NCBI GenBank assembly: GCA_037576215.1 | Contig: JBANDB010000008.1 | Coordinates: forward strand, 2,170,001 to 2,234,000 | Direction of reading: 5' to 3' | Source of the DNA: Armillaria gallica | Lineage: Eukaryota; Basidiomycota; Agaricomycetes; Agaricales; Physalacriaceae | Length of the DNA: 64,000 bases | Shown: piece by piece, positions 21,839 to 32,388 of the stretch | Numbering within the stretch: the stretch's first letter is position 1 | How the letters are laid out: every line of letters starts with the position of its first letter | Position numbers and translations under genes: made by a program | Notes under the pieces: generated by a model | The model's input: only the letters and a program-made list of their open reading frames with translations | What the model was told of the DNA's origin: nothing | Database searches by the model: none

Positions 21839-23213
21839 ATGATGGAGTCGGTTCAAGGTGTGTTTAGCGAAAACTTTATACACTCACCGAAGGATCAACC
21901 TTTTAAGAATCCTTGGTGTACGATCCTGATCAGGATGTCGAAGATGTACGCGCACTTCGAAAGGGCTATCGGTCCCTCACCAAGAAAATGGAAGGCAAAT
22001 AAATGTCTTACTCTGTAACAGATGCTTCTCCTCTAATTATTTACTTCAATATGCGCATTTACAGAGTATCAATCTAATATCGCAGGAGTGAGTATAAAAC
22101 AGATGGAACAGGATGTCGGAAAGGCAGATATATTATTCAAGAAAGGTACTTGTACCGCCTTTTTTACTCAATCTCAAAATCACACCTGGTTGCAGTGAGA
22201 GGACCCAAGGAAGCCACGATGGATTCCGCTTTGTTGCTCCTGGCTTCCAACTTAGGAACACAAAAGGCCCGCTCAATAAAGTGCGGGGGCGTATCCTTCG
22301 ATGCTGATGAGCTAGTCACCAGACTTATCACATTTATGGGCGGTCGTAGGTTTGAAAACGTAGTCGACCGTGACTCTGATTTTAGTGAGGAAGAAGAAGA
22401 CCCTGACGCGACAAGGGCCCTTGACTGGCAAAGGATTGGGCGCAGAGCTCTAGCAAAGAGCCGCAGAGTACCTGCTCCAACCTTTATGTACGTTGATCGA
22501 TTTCCTTGTGAACGCTTTGCTGAATGATCAACCGAATACCTCAAAGGCTCGGGCCGCTCTCTATAGAAGTGAAGAAGCGTCCAGCCAAGCGTGCAAAGTT
22601 GGAGAAGAATAAAGCAGACCAGCGAAGGCCACAAAAACTCAAGGAAGCAGACATTATACGCTCCGATAATGAAACCACCAAGAATGTGATTCTAGTGAGC
22701 ATCGGTGCCCTTTACGGTGGCCTCAACTTTTCATCTAAAATGAATTTCTTAGCTATCAGCATTATTAGAGAGAACCGGCAGAATTAATCTATTCCGCTTT
22801 GTCGTAAATCCCCACGATTTTGCTCAGTCCGTCGAAAACATCTTCCACCTGTCATTCCTGATTCGTGAAGGCAAGGTCGGTTTACCGGTTTAGAGTTTCA
22901 AGACGGCGAACCAATGATCTGTGAAATATGTCTCATTTTGACTAGTACACGGCTTATAATGTTCTCAGATCCTTGTTCGGAGGAAGATGCTTCAGTAAGA
23001 GATGAAAGTGCCCCAAGACGGCAACTAATCATGGAATTCGATCACGCAACCTGGAAGGTGAGAGGATCAAAATTGGGAACGAAATACCAGCGCACTGACT
23101 TGTCCGGTATCTCTTTCCAGCGTGCGATAGATGTTTTCAACATTGAAGATGCTTTAATTTTTGACCGAAGACCAGGCCGTGAAAGCAGCGGTGTAGTTAA
23201 ATGGCTACCCTAA
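21839..23213 (+). CDS. NSE4: SMC5/6 complex kleisin subunit Nse4 (one frameshift)
   Basis: Nse4 is the kleisin that bridges the Smc5 and Smc6 heads in DNA repair. The exons 21839-21857, 21908-21994, 22065-22145, 22196-22487, 22547-22694, 22753-22920, 22969-23057 and 23121-23213 give [99 protein letters not shown], then the C-terminal [19 protein letters not shown] and [14 protein letters not shown]. Intron 2 (21995-22064) begins GC, not GT. The exons sum to 977 bases, one short of 978. The frame breaks between LIREGK and FQDGEPMI, and one extra T in the TTT at 22889-22891 mends it. No alternative splice does so without losing conserved residues. Confidence 0.88.
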
Positions 23214-23576
23214 GTGGCCCGGATGAGGGTTTTAAAGTATATACTGATGTGCCATCTTACTATCACTGCTAATCTACTCTCCGTTTTCATCTCTCCATCG
23301 ACGGTCGATCACATCAACGGTCAGGTACTGCTACAATGTATCCTCTGCTGTCCTTAAGTGCTCGTGCTGGGTCGAAGAACGGGTCTCCTCATACTGACGG
23401 GAATCAAGTCAAGCAATACACGATTCCGTATGTCATAAAACTGGCAGGCAACATTGCATAATTGACAAATAATAAAATGGTACAACGAAGGGTATCCGTT
23501 ATTGGCAAGATATACAGGGTACGAATTATAATGGCGAAAACGTGAAAGTATTCGTAACAACATTGGGACCATAACG
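23214..23576. other. Intergenic between convergent genes
   Basis: AT-rich 3' flanks of Nse4 and the zinc-finger gene. I see no gene. Confidence 0.5.
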
Positions 23577-25104
23577 TCATGGTATTATACCAGAAATGAG
23601 AAGGGCGTCATGAACTAGATTATGAATACATAATAAAAAATGTCCATGAGAAAAGGTATGTCCTGCAAACGTTCGCGTTAAAAACTTCAGAAAAGGTTCA
23701 TCCACTCCTGCAGGTTCTTGCGGCTGAGGGGGCTGCTTAGGTGCTGCATCCCACATGCTGAAGAGGAGAGGGGCGTCCTGCGCATTGAGAACTTGATACG
23801 CGCCATAACACGCCTCATCAGTAGGAATGGCGACGGGATACGAAAGTTCGCCACCATGATTGAGTCCTACACTGGGCATCGGGGGAGTCTGATACCCGTC
23901 CGTAGATGGTGCAGGAGAAGGACACGGAGAAAACGAAAGTGAAGGCGTCTGAGACGAAGAACGTGAGGGAGTCAAGCCATATACCATCCCGGGGTCAAGG
24001 GCAAGAGGTGAATTGTGCCTTGAAATACTGTAAGCGGGGATAGTAAGATAATCCGAACAGGTCTGAGGAGGACCATAGGAAGGCATCGTGGACTGAGGCG
24101 CGTCTGCCAATCAGACGGTGAGCATCGTGAGACCGTGGTCAAAGCGATAGAGCTTACATTCAGACAAGGATACGCCAGGAAGGTGGATAAGAGGCGTGGC
24201 TTCTTCGGACGTCGCAGATGAAGAGGGGGAAGAAGTTGAGATTGAGTCTGCGCGGCGACCGCGTCTGCCTCGTCCACGATGGACCGGGTGAGTAGCGCCC
24301 TCCAGCAAATCGGCGTGAGCCTCTGCCTCCTCCCGTGACAGCTGATGCTTCTTCCGCAGGTGCTGGATGAACATACCGCGGCGCTTGATGCTGGATGGAT
24401 CAAGAGTCGGTACTAGTAAGCGCTGAATGATCAAAAGCATACCTGGTATTACATCTGGATCCTGGGCAATGGTAAGGATTCATGGTCTCATGGATTTCCT
24501 TGACGTGACGGGAGCAAGAGGAGGGATCACCAAAGGCTTTCCCGCAACCATAAGCGCATAAATGGGGCTTTTCTCCCGTACTGTGATGGCAGTAATAAGG
24601 AACTTGTTTGTTTTAACATGTAGGGGAGAAACTTACTGGACATTTTGATGCGTCTTGAGGCCAGACGCCTGAGAAAACCCTCTACCACAGGTAGAGCAAA
24701 CATGAGGCCTGAAAGATATAGTCCTCCGTAAAAAACCAAGAACCAGTCAAATTAACGACCAACCTGTCCTGAGTATGAATTAAAGTGTGTCGATTAAGAT
24801 CTCCTTTGCGTGAGAAGGCTGAGGTGCAGTCTTCGTAATGACATTTGTAGATTCGAGTCTGCACGAGGGGGAAAGGGAGGATATTAGACGAGTATTCATT
24901 TTCTTTAGCAACGGAGGACCCACCCCACGCATGACAACAGTTAAAAGACGATTTAAAATTATGAGGTCTTGACGTGGTATCTGGAGGTATCTGACGCTGA
25001 CCAGCAACGCTGAAAGTAAAAGTAGAGAACGTGAGGGTATGGAAGAAGGAAAGAAGGAATAAGCGATTTACTTTTCTGGCGCTTTTAAAACATTCCAAAT
25101 GCAC
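23577..25104 (-). CDS. C2H2 zinc-finger transcription regulator
   Basis: The protein has at least three C2H2 fingers in series. The first is YKCHYEDCTSAFSRKGDL with NRHTLIH, the second is HVCSTCGRGFSQASGLKTH, and the third is HLCAYGCGKAFGDPSSCSRH. A weaker YHC... finger ends in GMFIQHLRKKH. Introns fall between or within the fingers. After the fingers come a basic cluster (HRGRGRRGRRADS), a Ser-rich tract and a long Pro/Ser/Tyr-rich tail (LTIPAYSISRHNSPLAL, SFSPCPSPAPSTDGYQTPPM) typical of activation domains. The N-terminal exon is poorly defined; I use the ATG at 25104, and an intron within the first 130 bases is possible. DNA target and pathway are unknown. The last coding bases near 23577 could be shortened by a further intron. 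Confidence 0.72.
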
Positions 25105-25435
25105 ATAGCGGGAAGAGAAAGATCCTTGACAGATCGCGCTTATTGTTCAAAGAGCCAAACAAAGTATTCCGCGTTCCAAAGTGGGAAGAGAGCCTCGGCA
25201 ACGACGGAGATGGGATATAAAAGGAGACCTCCTACAAAAGAGAACAATGAACAAGAAATTTCAAAAACAGATTCTGTCATTTGTCTGGATATACGATGTC
25301 TCACCTCGGCTCATAGAGGAAGCCTAATACTGTCTTGTGCACACGTGTATATCGAGTCCAGCGTTAGCGACCGGCGGTGTCAAAAGTGTTCCTGGACAGT
25401 CTCCGGCTATGACAATAACACAATTAAATCGATCG
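25105..25435. other. Intergenic, no gene seen
   Basis: This holds the promoter of the zinc-finger gene and the 3' flank of the F-box gene. The plus-strand open frames here look random. Confidence 0.45.
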
Positions 25436-26898
25436 CTAGATACCCAGACCAGGTCCGTTGATCTTCTTAGTAATACGCTCTTCCATCCAAGGAGCTATCG
25501 CATTGAGGTCGTTCCATGTAAACGATGCGTATTGCTGACGGCCCGGACCCAGGACAAGGTCCAAATCTTGCAATGGCGGCCAATCGCCCGATCGTTCGTA
25601 CGACTTAGGTCCGACAATTTGAGTGATCACCCTGTGGAAAATTAGCCTCGTGTTACCGGAAATATAGAAACAATCCGATTACATCAAGCCGCCCACCCAA
25701 CATAGACCCTCCTCCTCCTCTGCACCGGATCCCAACCAGCGTTTGTCGCTACCGCCGGGTGTAAACCACGGGTAATCGAAATGGGAGGCAGCCGGGAGAG
25801 GATGCGTCAGACGAGTATAGCTATGGGATGTGACCTGATATGTAAGTTCTGTGAACAGAATGAAACGCTCAATAACAGTGGTTAAGACACTGCTCACGAT
25901 TATCTAGCTCATCGCTCAAGGGATAGACACCATGGTCTGTAACAGGATGATCCGTTCTTTGCATTCTTGGGTTAGTATCATTCTCATCTGCTTCGATGCC
26001 TGGAGGATGCAAAAATATGTGGGCATTCGGATTGACCATCAATGTACTGCGGGGTCGATTCAAAGTTCCGAAAGCCAGTATACGGACGTCAGCAAGTGTT
26101 ACTACGAGCTACTCAAATTGTCATCACAGATGTCCGGGAAAAGTTAAAGGGCGTACTCTGATCCGGGTTTCTAGATGAGCGAGGTTGCTTTGTAGCCTGT
26201 GAGAATGAGTGAGGTACTCAACCGCGGAAACACACGTAACTTACTTCATATCATTGAAGATAGCAACAGGGTTGAACGTCCTTGACGAAACCTCTAACTC
26301 GTTCGCAGACCCGTTCCGATTTAGTACAACATACCTAAAATGCTAGTTCAGACGCGCAAAGGGAAGCGCTGAATAGAGCGAACTTGGTCCAAGATTCATC
26401 TGCGGTGCAAGATGTCTGACTGCGATGCCAGACTCGGTGCAATAGCCTTTGTCCAAATATTGGAACCTGTTCGATATTGGCAAGAGGATGCTAGGCAACA
26501 AACTTTATAAAAGCTTCTCTCCACGATACGCCATCCTTTCTCCACTTTTTCCAGCCAGGGAGGAACCGACGGTTAAAGCACTCTTCCCAATCGGCCGCCT
26601 TGAGGTTGGGTAGTGTTGCGTCAAATAGGATGAATGAGGGACGTGCTAAGCTAAGAATTTCGATCCAGTTTTGCCTTGGTACGGTCTGACGAACGCTAAG
26701 GTGTCTAAGGCAGTCTTCGTAGGTCGCAGAACGAAGATTGCGCAGAATGGGCCGCCTCCATGGGTTCAGTGACGAATCTGATGTGATAGTAAGAAGCCGG
26801 CGGGATAGATAAGATGCTTTTATCAATGATTCCAAGTCCAGTTCTCCGAGAATTTCTGCTATTAGTTCGACGGGAAGGGACTCGAATGTAACAGTCAT
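25436..26898 (-). CDS. F-box protein
   Basis: The N-terminus is a classic F-box: MTVTFESLPVELIAEILGEL followed by LESLIKASYLSRRLL. F-box proteins recruit substrates to SCF (Skp1-Cullin1) ubiquitin ligases. The body resembles a fungal F-box subgroup without WD40 or LRR repeats: LPNLKAADWEECFNRRFLPG, KWRKDGVSWREAFIKF, RYVVLNRNGSANELEVSSRT, FNPVAIFNDMK, SHYTRL-type and PLPAASHFDYPWFTPGG segments, ending KKINGPGLGI. At least six introns interrupt it. An upstream in-frame ATG at 26958 exists, but the one at 26898 places the F-box at the usual position. The substrate is unknown. Confidence 0.75.
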
Positions 26899-27359
26899 GG
26901 TGGAAGGAAAAGTTAGGAAACAGGGAAATCTCACCGTGAGGTTAGGGTTACGACTCATTCTCCCTGATCATCACTCTTACTACGGCGGCCCGCCAAATGC
27001 CGTATTGCACACATTGTCGGTATCACTATTTAACTAAACAGAGTCGCAGTCTGGAATAATAATAATAATGATCTCTCGATAGTCTGTAAAAATTGAAAAT
27101 ACGCCTGGAAAGCTTCGTGATGGCTGTGCGACGCCAAAAAGGACTAATCAAAGTAGAGGCAGCTGTAACGTGACCATGCTGCATTCACTCAGCTACCGCC
27201 ATGATCTCGAGACGGACCGCCGCCGCCTTTGCGTCCTCGCGAAGGCTAGACACTGGACAGGCGATAGGAGACAGCTCGTGCGGTGAACATGTCATCTTGG
27301 CGTGACATATCAATGATCAAGCCCACAATCGAAAACCTTTGTCAACGGTATGATGCGCC
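26899..27359. other. Intergenic, divergent promoter
   Basis: This region precedes the F-box gene on one side and the decayed alpha-galactosidase on the other. It contains a short AAT repeat (about 27056-27069). I see no gene. Confidence 0.5.
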
Positions 27360-29104
27360 ATGTCTCTTCAGACTGCTGTTGCTGCTGCTCTGTACCTTTG
27401 GGGACTCGGCTGTACTCCATTTATGGGCTGGAATACGTGTGTATCCTACCTTCTCCATTTCAGTCGACTGACATTAGTAGGTAGAGATAGTATAACGCGT
27501 TCGTTGAATTTCCAAGTCTGTTTTGGAGGCGCTATAACCAGCTTTCCATTTAGCTACAAAAGCAACCTCAATCCTGAATCCATCATTACAGAGGATCATT
27601 TTGTCTCCCTTAGTATCCGCGACGCAGGATGACGAATACATTACGCTTGCCAACAGCGGATAGTACGTTTTCCGACGACTCAAGGTTTTCTTCACATAAG
27701 GTTGTCGGTATTGGTCAGCGTTGAACAGAACAGACGGTGGAAAGCGGCAACCTATATAATCCCGAGTTCTTTCCTACTAATGGCTTATAAAATCATGGTC
27801 GACTACGTCCAGGGGCTCAAGGTCGGGATATGTTCTGATGCGAGGTATGTCAACCGTCATCATACCATCAATATGAGAAGCGAAATTGATATCGTGGCGT
27901 ATCAGCTTCTTAGACTGCGGGTTTGCTCCAGGAAGTTACGGCTATGTATGTCATAGACTGTTACTTCGCATGCAATGCATGAGTACCGATGTCATCGTTC
28001 ATAGGAAGATGAAGACATTGCCACTCAGTGCACTGATTGGGGCAGCTCAATTATGATAGTGCGTATCGTTTACTACCAAGAAGAAATTGCTTATCTTCAA
28101 CAGAGACTGCGCACGTTGTTGGCTTCCACACCAATGTTGAGCCGCCTCAAGTTCGTTTTGTCGGTAAGTTTCGAGAAGAAACAGACTGAACCCGAATCAT
28201 TCCTGCAGTTTCTAGGGATGTGGGATGCCATTTCTCGTTCTAATCGCGGAGCGCTTTATTCCATGTGCCAATGGGTGAGTACATAAGGGTCGGAATGTTT
28301 GTGTAGAATTCTAAGCTCTCATAGGGTTCCCAGTTCTGGGCGGACGCCGTTGGACACATGTAGCGCATGACAGGTGATATTAATGCATAATTTCGGAGAC
28401 GAGGCCGGACATTAGGATTGCCAATGTGCCAACACAGCTTACTGTCTGAACGCAGGCTGTAAGTCGATTGTTTGCATCTTCGGATGGCTTGATCAATCTT
28501 TTTCCATAGACGCCGGATGCTCTGTTCTAGCGTACATCCGTAAGATACGCGAAATCGCACATTTCCAGAAGCCTTTTTCTTTCGCTGACATGGACATGCT
28601 CGAGTGCGTATTCCTCGGCGATACACGGTGTCACTTCTGATATTGATATATGTAGGATCGGACAAATCATGAACGAGATATTGGCAAAAACAAGGACCAC
28701 TTGGATTTTGGGAAGCACTCAAATCACTTCTAGTCTTGGTCCCCGACTTAACCAGGCTCTCCAGCAATAAGCTGAATATTGTGAAAAACAGGGACGTGAT
28801 TGCGGTGAATCAGGATTCGCTTGGGAAAGCGGCGGCCTAAATCAGGGCAGCAAGTCAAGAGAATGTACGTCAGATTTGGAGTGGTCCCTTAGCCAACGGT
28901 GACGTAGTCGTTCTATTATTCAACGAGACTCCGACACTTCAAAATATCTCTGTGGAAGTCTTCTTCAGAGATGACTTAAGTACAGGTGATGGACTCAGCG
29001 TCAAAGACTTGTGGACTGGGGAGGCATGGCCATTTAATGGCAGAATTTCGGTGAAAGATGTTGATGCTCGGGATTCTCAGATTCTCAGGGTGCCGATCGC
29101 GTAA
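27360..29104 (+). pseudogene. Decayed GH27 alpha-galactosidase
   Basis: Fragments of a family 27 alpha-galactosidase occur in the right order but in different frames and with stops. They are LGCTPFMGWNT (near 27407), GYEYITL-like sequence (near 27625), WSALNRT-like sequence (near 27715), NPEFFP (near 27755), MVDYVQGLKVGICSDA (near 27795-27840), a CGFAPGSYGY-like piece (27918), LYSMCQWG (28254), AVGHM then a stop then RMTGDI (28345), and a long 3' part QIWSGPLANGDVVVLLFNETP (28870-28935) through VKDLWTGEAWPFNG to a stop at 29102. The active enzyme is secreted and cleaves alpha-galactosides. Acid/base and nucleophile regions are not preserved, and multiple stops cannot be removed by plausible introns. 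Confidence 0.8.
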
Positions 29105-29522
29105 TACGACGACGACAGGGGAGTTCCAGCATTTTCGGCATATTTACATTCCCGTGCTCATCAGCCATACCTGTTCTCAGAGCCCTTCTTTGAGTGCGAA
29201 CATTGGACGAGTGATGGGGCATGAGAATAGTTTTCGTGCAGCGACCTCCAATAACGTCAATCCTGGAAATGTAGGAGGCCTTGATCAAGAAGCAAGTATG
29301 CCGGGTTTTATTTAATGACGGTTGCCAGGTCGCGCATGGGATGATCGAGAAGGATTGTTACCATTTTTAGACGCGTCGTGTGGAGTGTTGCTGCTGAACC
29401 AATTTTAGGCTCGTCGGCAGTGGTTTTCGAAATAAGAGCGCGTGCTAACGCCACTTTCGCCGATTCCGACCTCATATACTCCTTCTCTCTTTCACTTCCC
29501 TTCCATTCCTTTCTGCGCACCC
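29105..29522. other. KRE6 promoter region
   Basis: This is the 3' edge of the decayed gene plus the upstream region of KRE6. An ACGCGT box lies at 29371-29376, about 150 bases upstream of the KRE6 start, and a pyrimidine-rich tract precedes the start codon. Confidence 0.5.
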
Positions 29523-32099
29523 ATGTCTTATCCACGAAGGTTTGACACTTCGTCCACCACAAGTCTCCTTCATTCGGCTGGTCCATCGCAGACATTCCGA
29601 CGGGAATCGGAATGGGTATGGATACTTATACAGACCTTCCGCAGAGTTACGCAGTTTGACTTTATTTGACAGGGAGAGCTGCCATCGCCGTACCCTTCTT
29701 CGACCATCTCCAGCTTATCTATATCAAACAAGGTACCTGCTCCTACTACGTTCTGGATTCGAATGGTTACTTAACTGCGTTACTGGAGTTTTCACTTTCT
29801 GCGGACCCGCAGGCATGGGGCTCAAATTTGTCGCCAAACGTAACAGAAGCAGATGATGAACTACACAATCCCGCAATCCGAGGAGAAAAAGTGTTGGATG
29901 ACGGGGGATTTTCCTTTCTTTCAAGCCGAGGGATCGCGAATATTGGTTGTTTGTTTCTTCTTTGCGCGGCAATGCTGACGTTGTTGTAAGCATTATCTTT
30001 CAAGCTTCTCTCGCGTTTGGTCCCCTTGACGATCCATATATAGCGTCGGCTACCCGATCATCACTTATATGCGGGAGCAGGACGAGTCAGTAGCCTTAAA
30101 CATGGGAGTGAATGCGTCGGGGCAGGTGCGTCATATTATGTTGTCTGATGAACCACCAGCCCATTCTATCTTTAGGTTCCAGAAATAGGAAACTTTGGTC
30201 TAATAGACTTGGACACGCCAGACGATGCCCAATATTTCACTTCATGGCGCGATGGGAAACAATGGCGCCTCGTATTTTCTGATGAATTTGAGGAGGAAGG
30301 GAGGACATTTTATCCAGGTGATGATCCTTACTGGGAGGCCGTCGACCTTCATTATTGGGTACGCTTGGGACTTTTCACTGGAGAAGGTCTCCAATCCTCA
30401 CTGTCTCTCAGGCAACCAACAACATGGAATGGTACGACCCGGCCGCTGTAACGACAAAGAACGGTTCTCTCGTTCTCACGCTATCTGCAAAGCAGACGCA
30501 CGGTCTTGATTACGAAGGAGGTAAAAGAAGTCTTCTTGTGCCTCTTCTAAAACTGATGCCGGTTTGCAGCACTTATACAGACATGGTGAATTGGCTCGTC
30601 CCTTAGAGTGTTATCAACTTATCTCATAACACTTTCAACACAGGAATAAGTTCTGTTTTACTGGCGGTTACCTTGTTTCTTCTGTCCAACTTCCGGGAAT
30701 CAACAACATCGTTGGACTATGGCCGGCCGTATGGGCTATGGGAAATTTGGGACGTGCAGGATATGGTGCATCACTTGACGGCATGGTGCGACATTTTTTT
30801 TATCACTGTTCCTCGATAACAATATGAAAACCTGCTGCAGTGGCCTTACACGTATGACAGCTGCGACGTTGGTTCAGCACCTAACCAAACAATCAATGGT
30901 CTACCAGCAATAGCTCAAACAAGTGGTGCCGAAGATGCCAACTACGTGTTATCATACTTACCCGGACAGAGACTGTCGCAGTGCACTTGTAACGGAGAAA
31001 GTCATCCAGGTCCAAAGCACAGTGACGGCACATATGTTGGACGGGCTGCCCCTGAAATCGATGTATTTGAGGCACAAGTCAGTGACGGCACTGGTCAAGT
31101 GTCGCAATCCGGACAGTGGGCAGTATGTGCAGCTCTCCCCTGACCGCAATACATGGATGATGAGCTAATATTATCCCAGCCATTTGACGCAGGATACGTT
31201 TGGGACAACAGTTCGGATAATTTGATCATTGCAGATAGTACTATATCCAAGCTCAACACGTATATTGGTGGAAAGACGCAGCAGGCAACTTCAGTGGTAT
31301 CAGAAACGAATAAAGAGTGCTATCAACTGGCATCTGGGTGCTTTGCCATCTACGGATTTGAGGTAAGCTTCTTTCGAGCCGATCTTATCGCTCGTCTGCT
31401 GATGAGTTCTAGTATAAACCAGGTGAATTATCTAGCCTTCCAGACAAACCATGGTGCTCATTCGTTGTGAAGGATACGCATCAGATAACGCTGTAAGATT
31501 TCCTCGACATTCCCCGCTGAAGTTTGTAGACTCACTACATTCGCTCAGTACATTTCTTGGATCAACGATGGCAAGCTCGCCTGGACAATAAACGCTGCTG
31601 GCGTGGGGGCAGATACCGCTACCGAAATCTCTGCCCGGCCCGTACCACAGGAGCCTATGGTCAGTACACTATTTTTAGCATGTTGGACAACAACGTAATA
31701 AAATTGGTTCAGTACATCATGGCTAACTTGGGCATGTCCACCAACTTCGGAGAGGTCGATCTAGATCACCTCACGTTCCCTGCGGTCATGTTGGTAGATT
31801 ACATCCGGGTTTACCAGGTGGGATTCAGCATCTTCATGCACATAATGAGTATCTAACTCGTCACTGTCTTTTCAGGACCCAGACAACATCAATATTGGGT
31901 GTGATCCGAAAGATTTCCCTACAGCAGACTATATCGCAACGTATGTTCCATTAACATCTCGTCCATATCTACTACACTAATAGCAAACCTTCTTCCGAAT
32001 TCCAGCTACAATGAAGCATATCATAACCCCAATTTGACGACATGGGTGGATGACTACGGTCAGACCATGCCAAAAAGCTCGCTCCTTGATGGATGCTAA
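29523..32099 (+). CDS. KRE6: KRE6/SKN1 family beta-glucan synthesis protein
   Basis: A type II membrane glycoside-hydrolase-like protein (GH16-related, SKN1 family) needed for beta-1,6-glucan in the wall; it acts in the secretory pathway. The N-terminus MSYPRRFDTSSTTSLLHS is cytosolic. ANIGCLFLLCAAMLTLL starts the membrane anchor, followed by GYPIITYMREQ. The lumenal part shows WRLVFSDEFEEEGRTFYPGDDPYW, FCFTGGYLVSSVQLPG, GLWPAVWAMGNLGRAGYG, WPYTYDSCD, the catalytic-type EIDVFEAQV and DYIRVYQ. About 14 introns are needed. Exons of 16 (30570-30585), 10 (31413-31422) and 20 bases (31473-31492) are required to keep the conserved text, giving for example YKPG|YASDNA|YISW. The frame stays open throughout with this structure. 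Confidence 0.92.
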
Positions 32100-32388
32100 A
32101 CCTTATTTATTTTTGTATACATCATGGACGCCACATTAACGACAGTAATGCACTGCAATCGCTGGAATTTACGCTTCTAGATCTTTTACCAACCAGCGAC
32201 GGATACCCTTCTCACTACCTTAGCATTTGTCGGTTACGCGCAATCCCGCATTCTGTATCGATATATATAGGACTATTTACATTACATTACATAGAGGACT
32301 CATCCAATCTTACGACTACTAAAAAAAACCGAAAGGATCCAGGCGGAAATATATAGTAAGATATCGAATTTAGATGGCTTCTCGTATT

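Noticed and set aside
29308..29595. Minus-strand frame of 96 codons before KRE6
   Set aside because: It overlaps the first exon and promoter of KRE6 on the other strand and has no homologous look.
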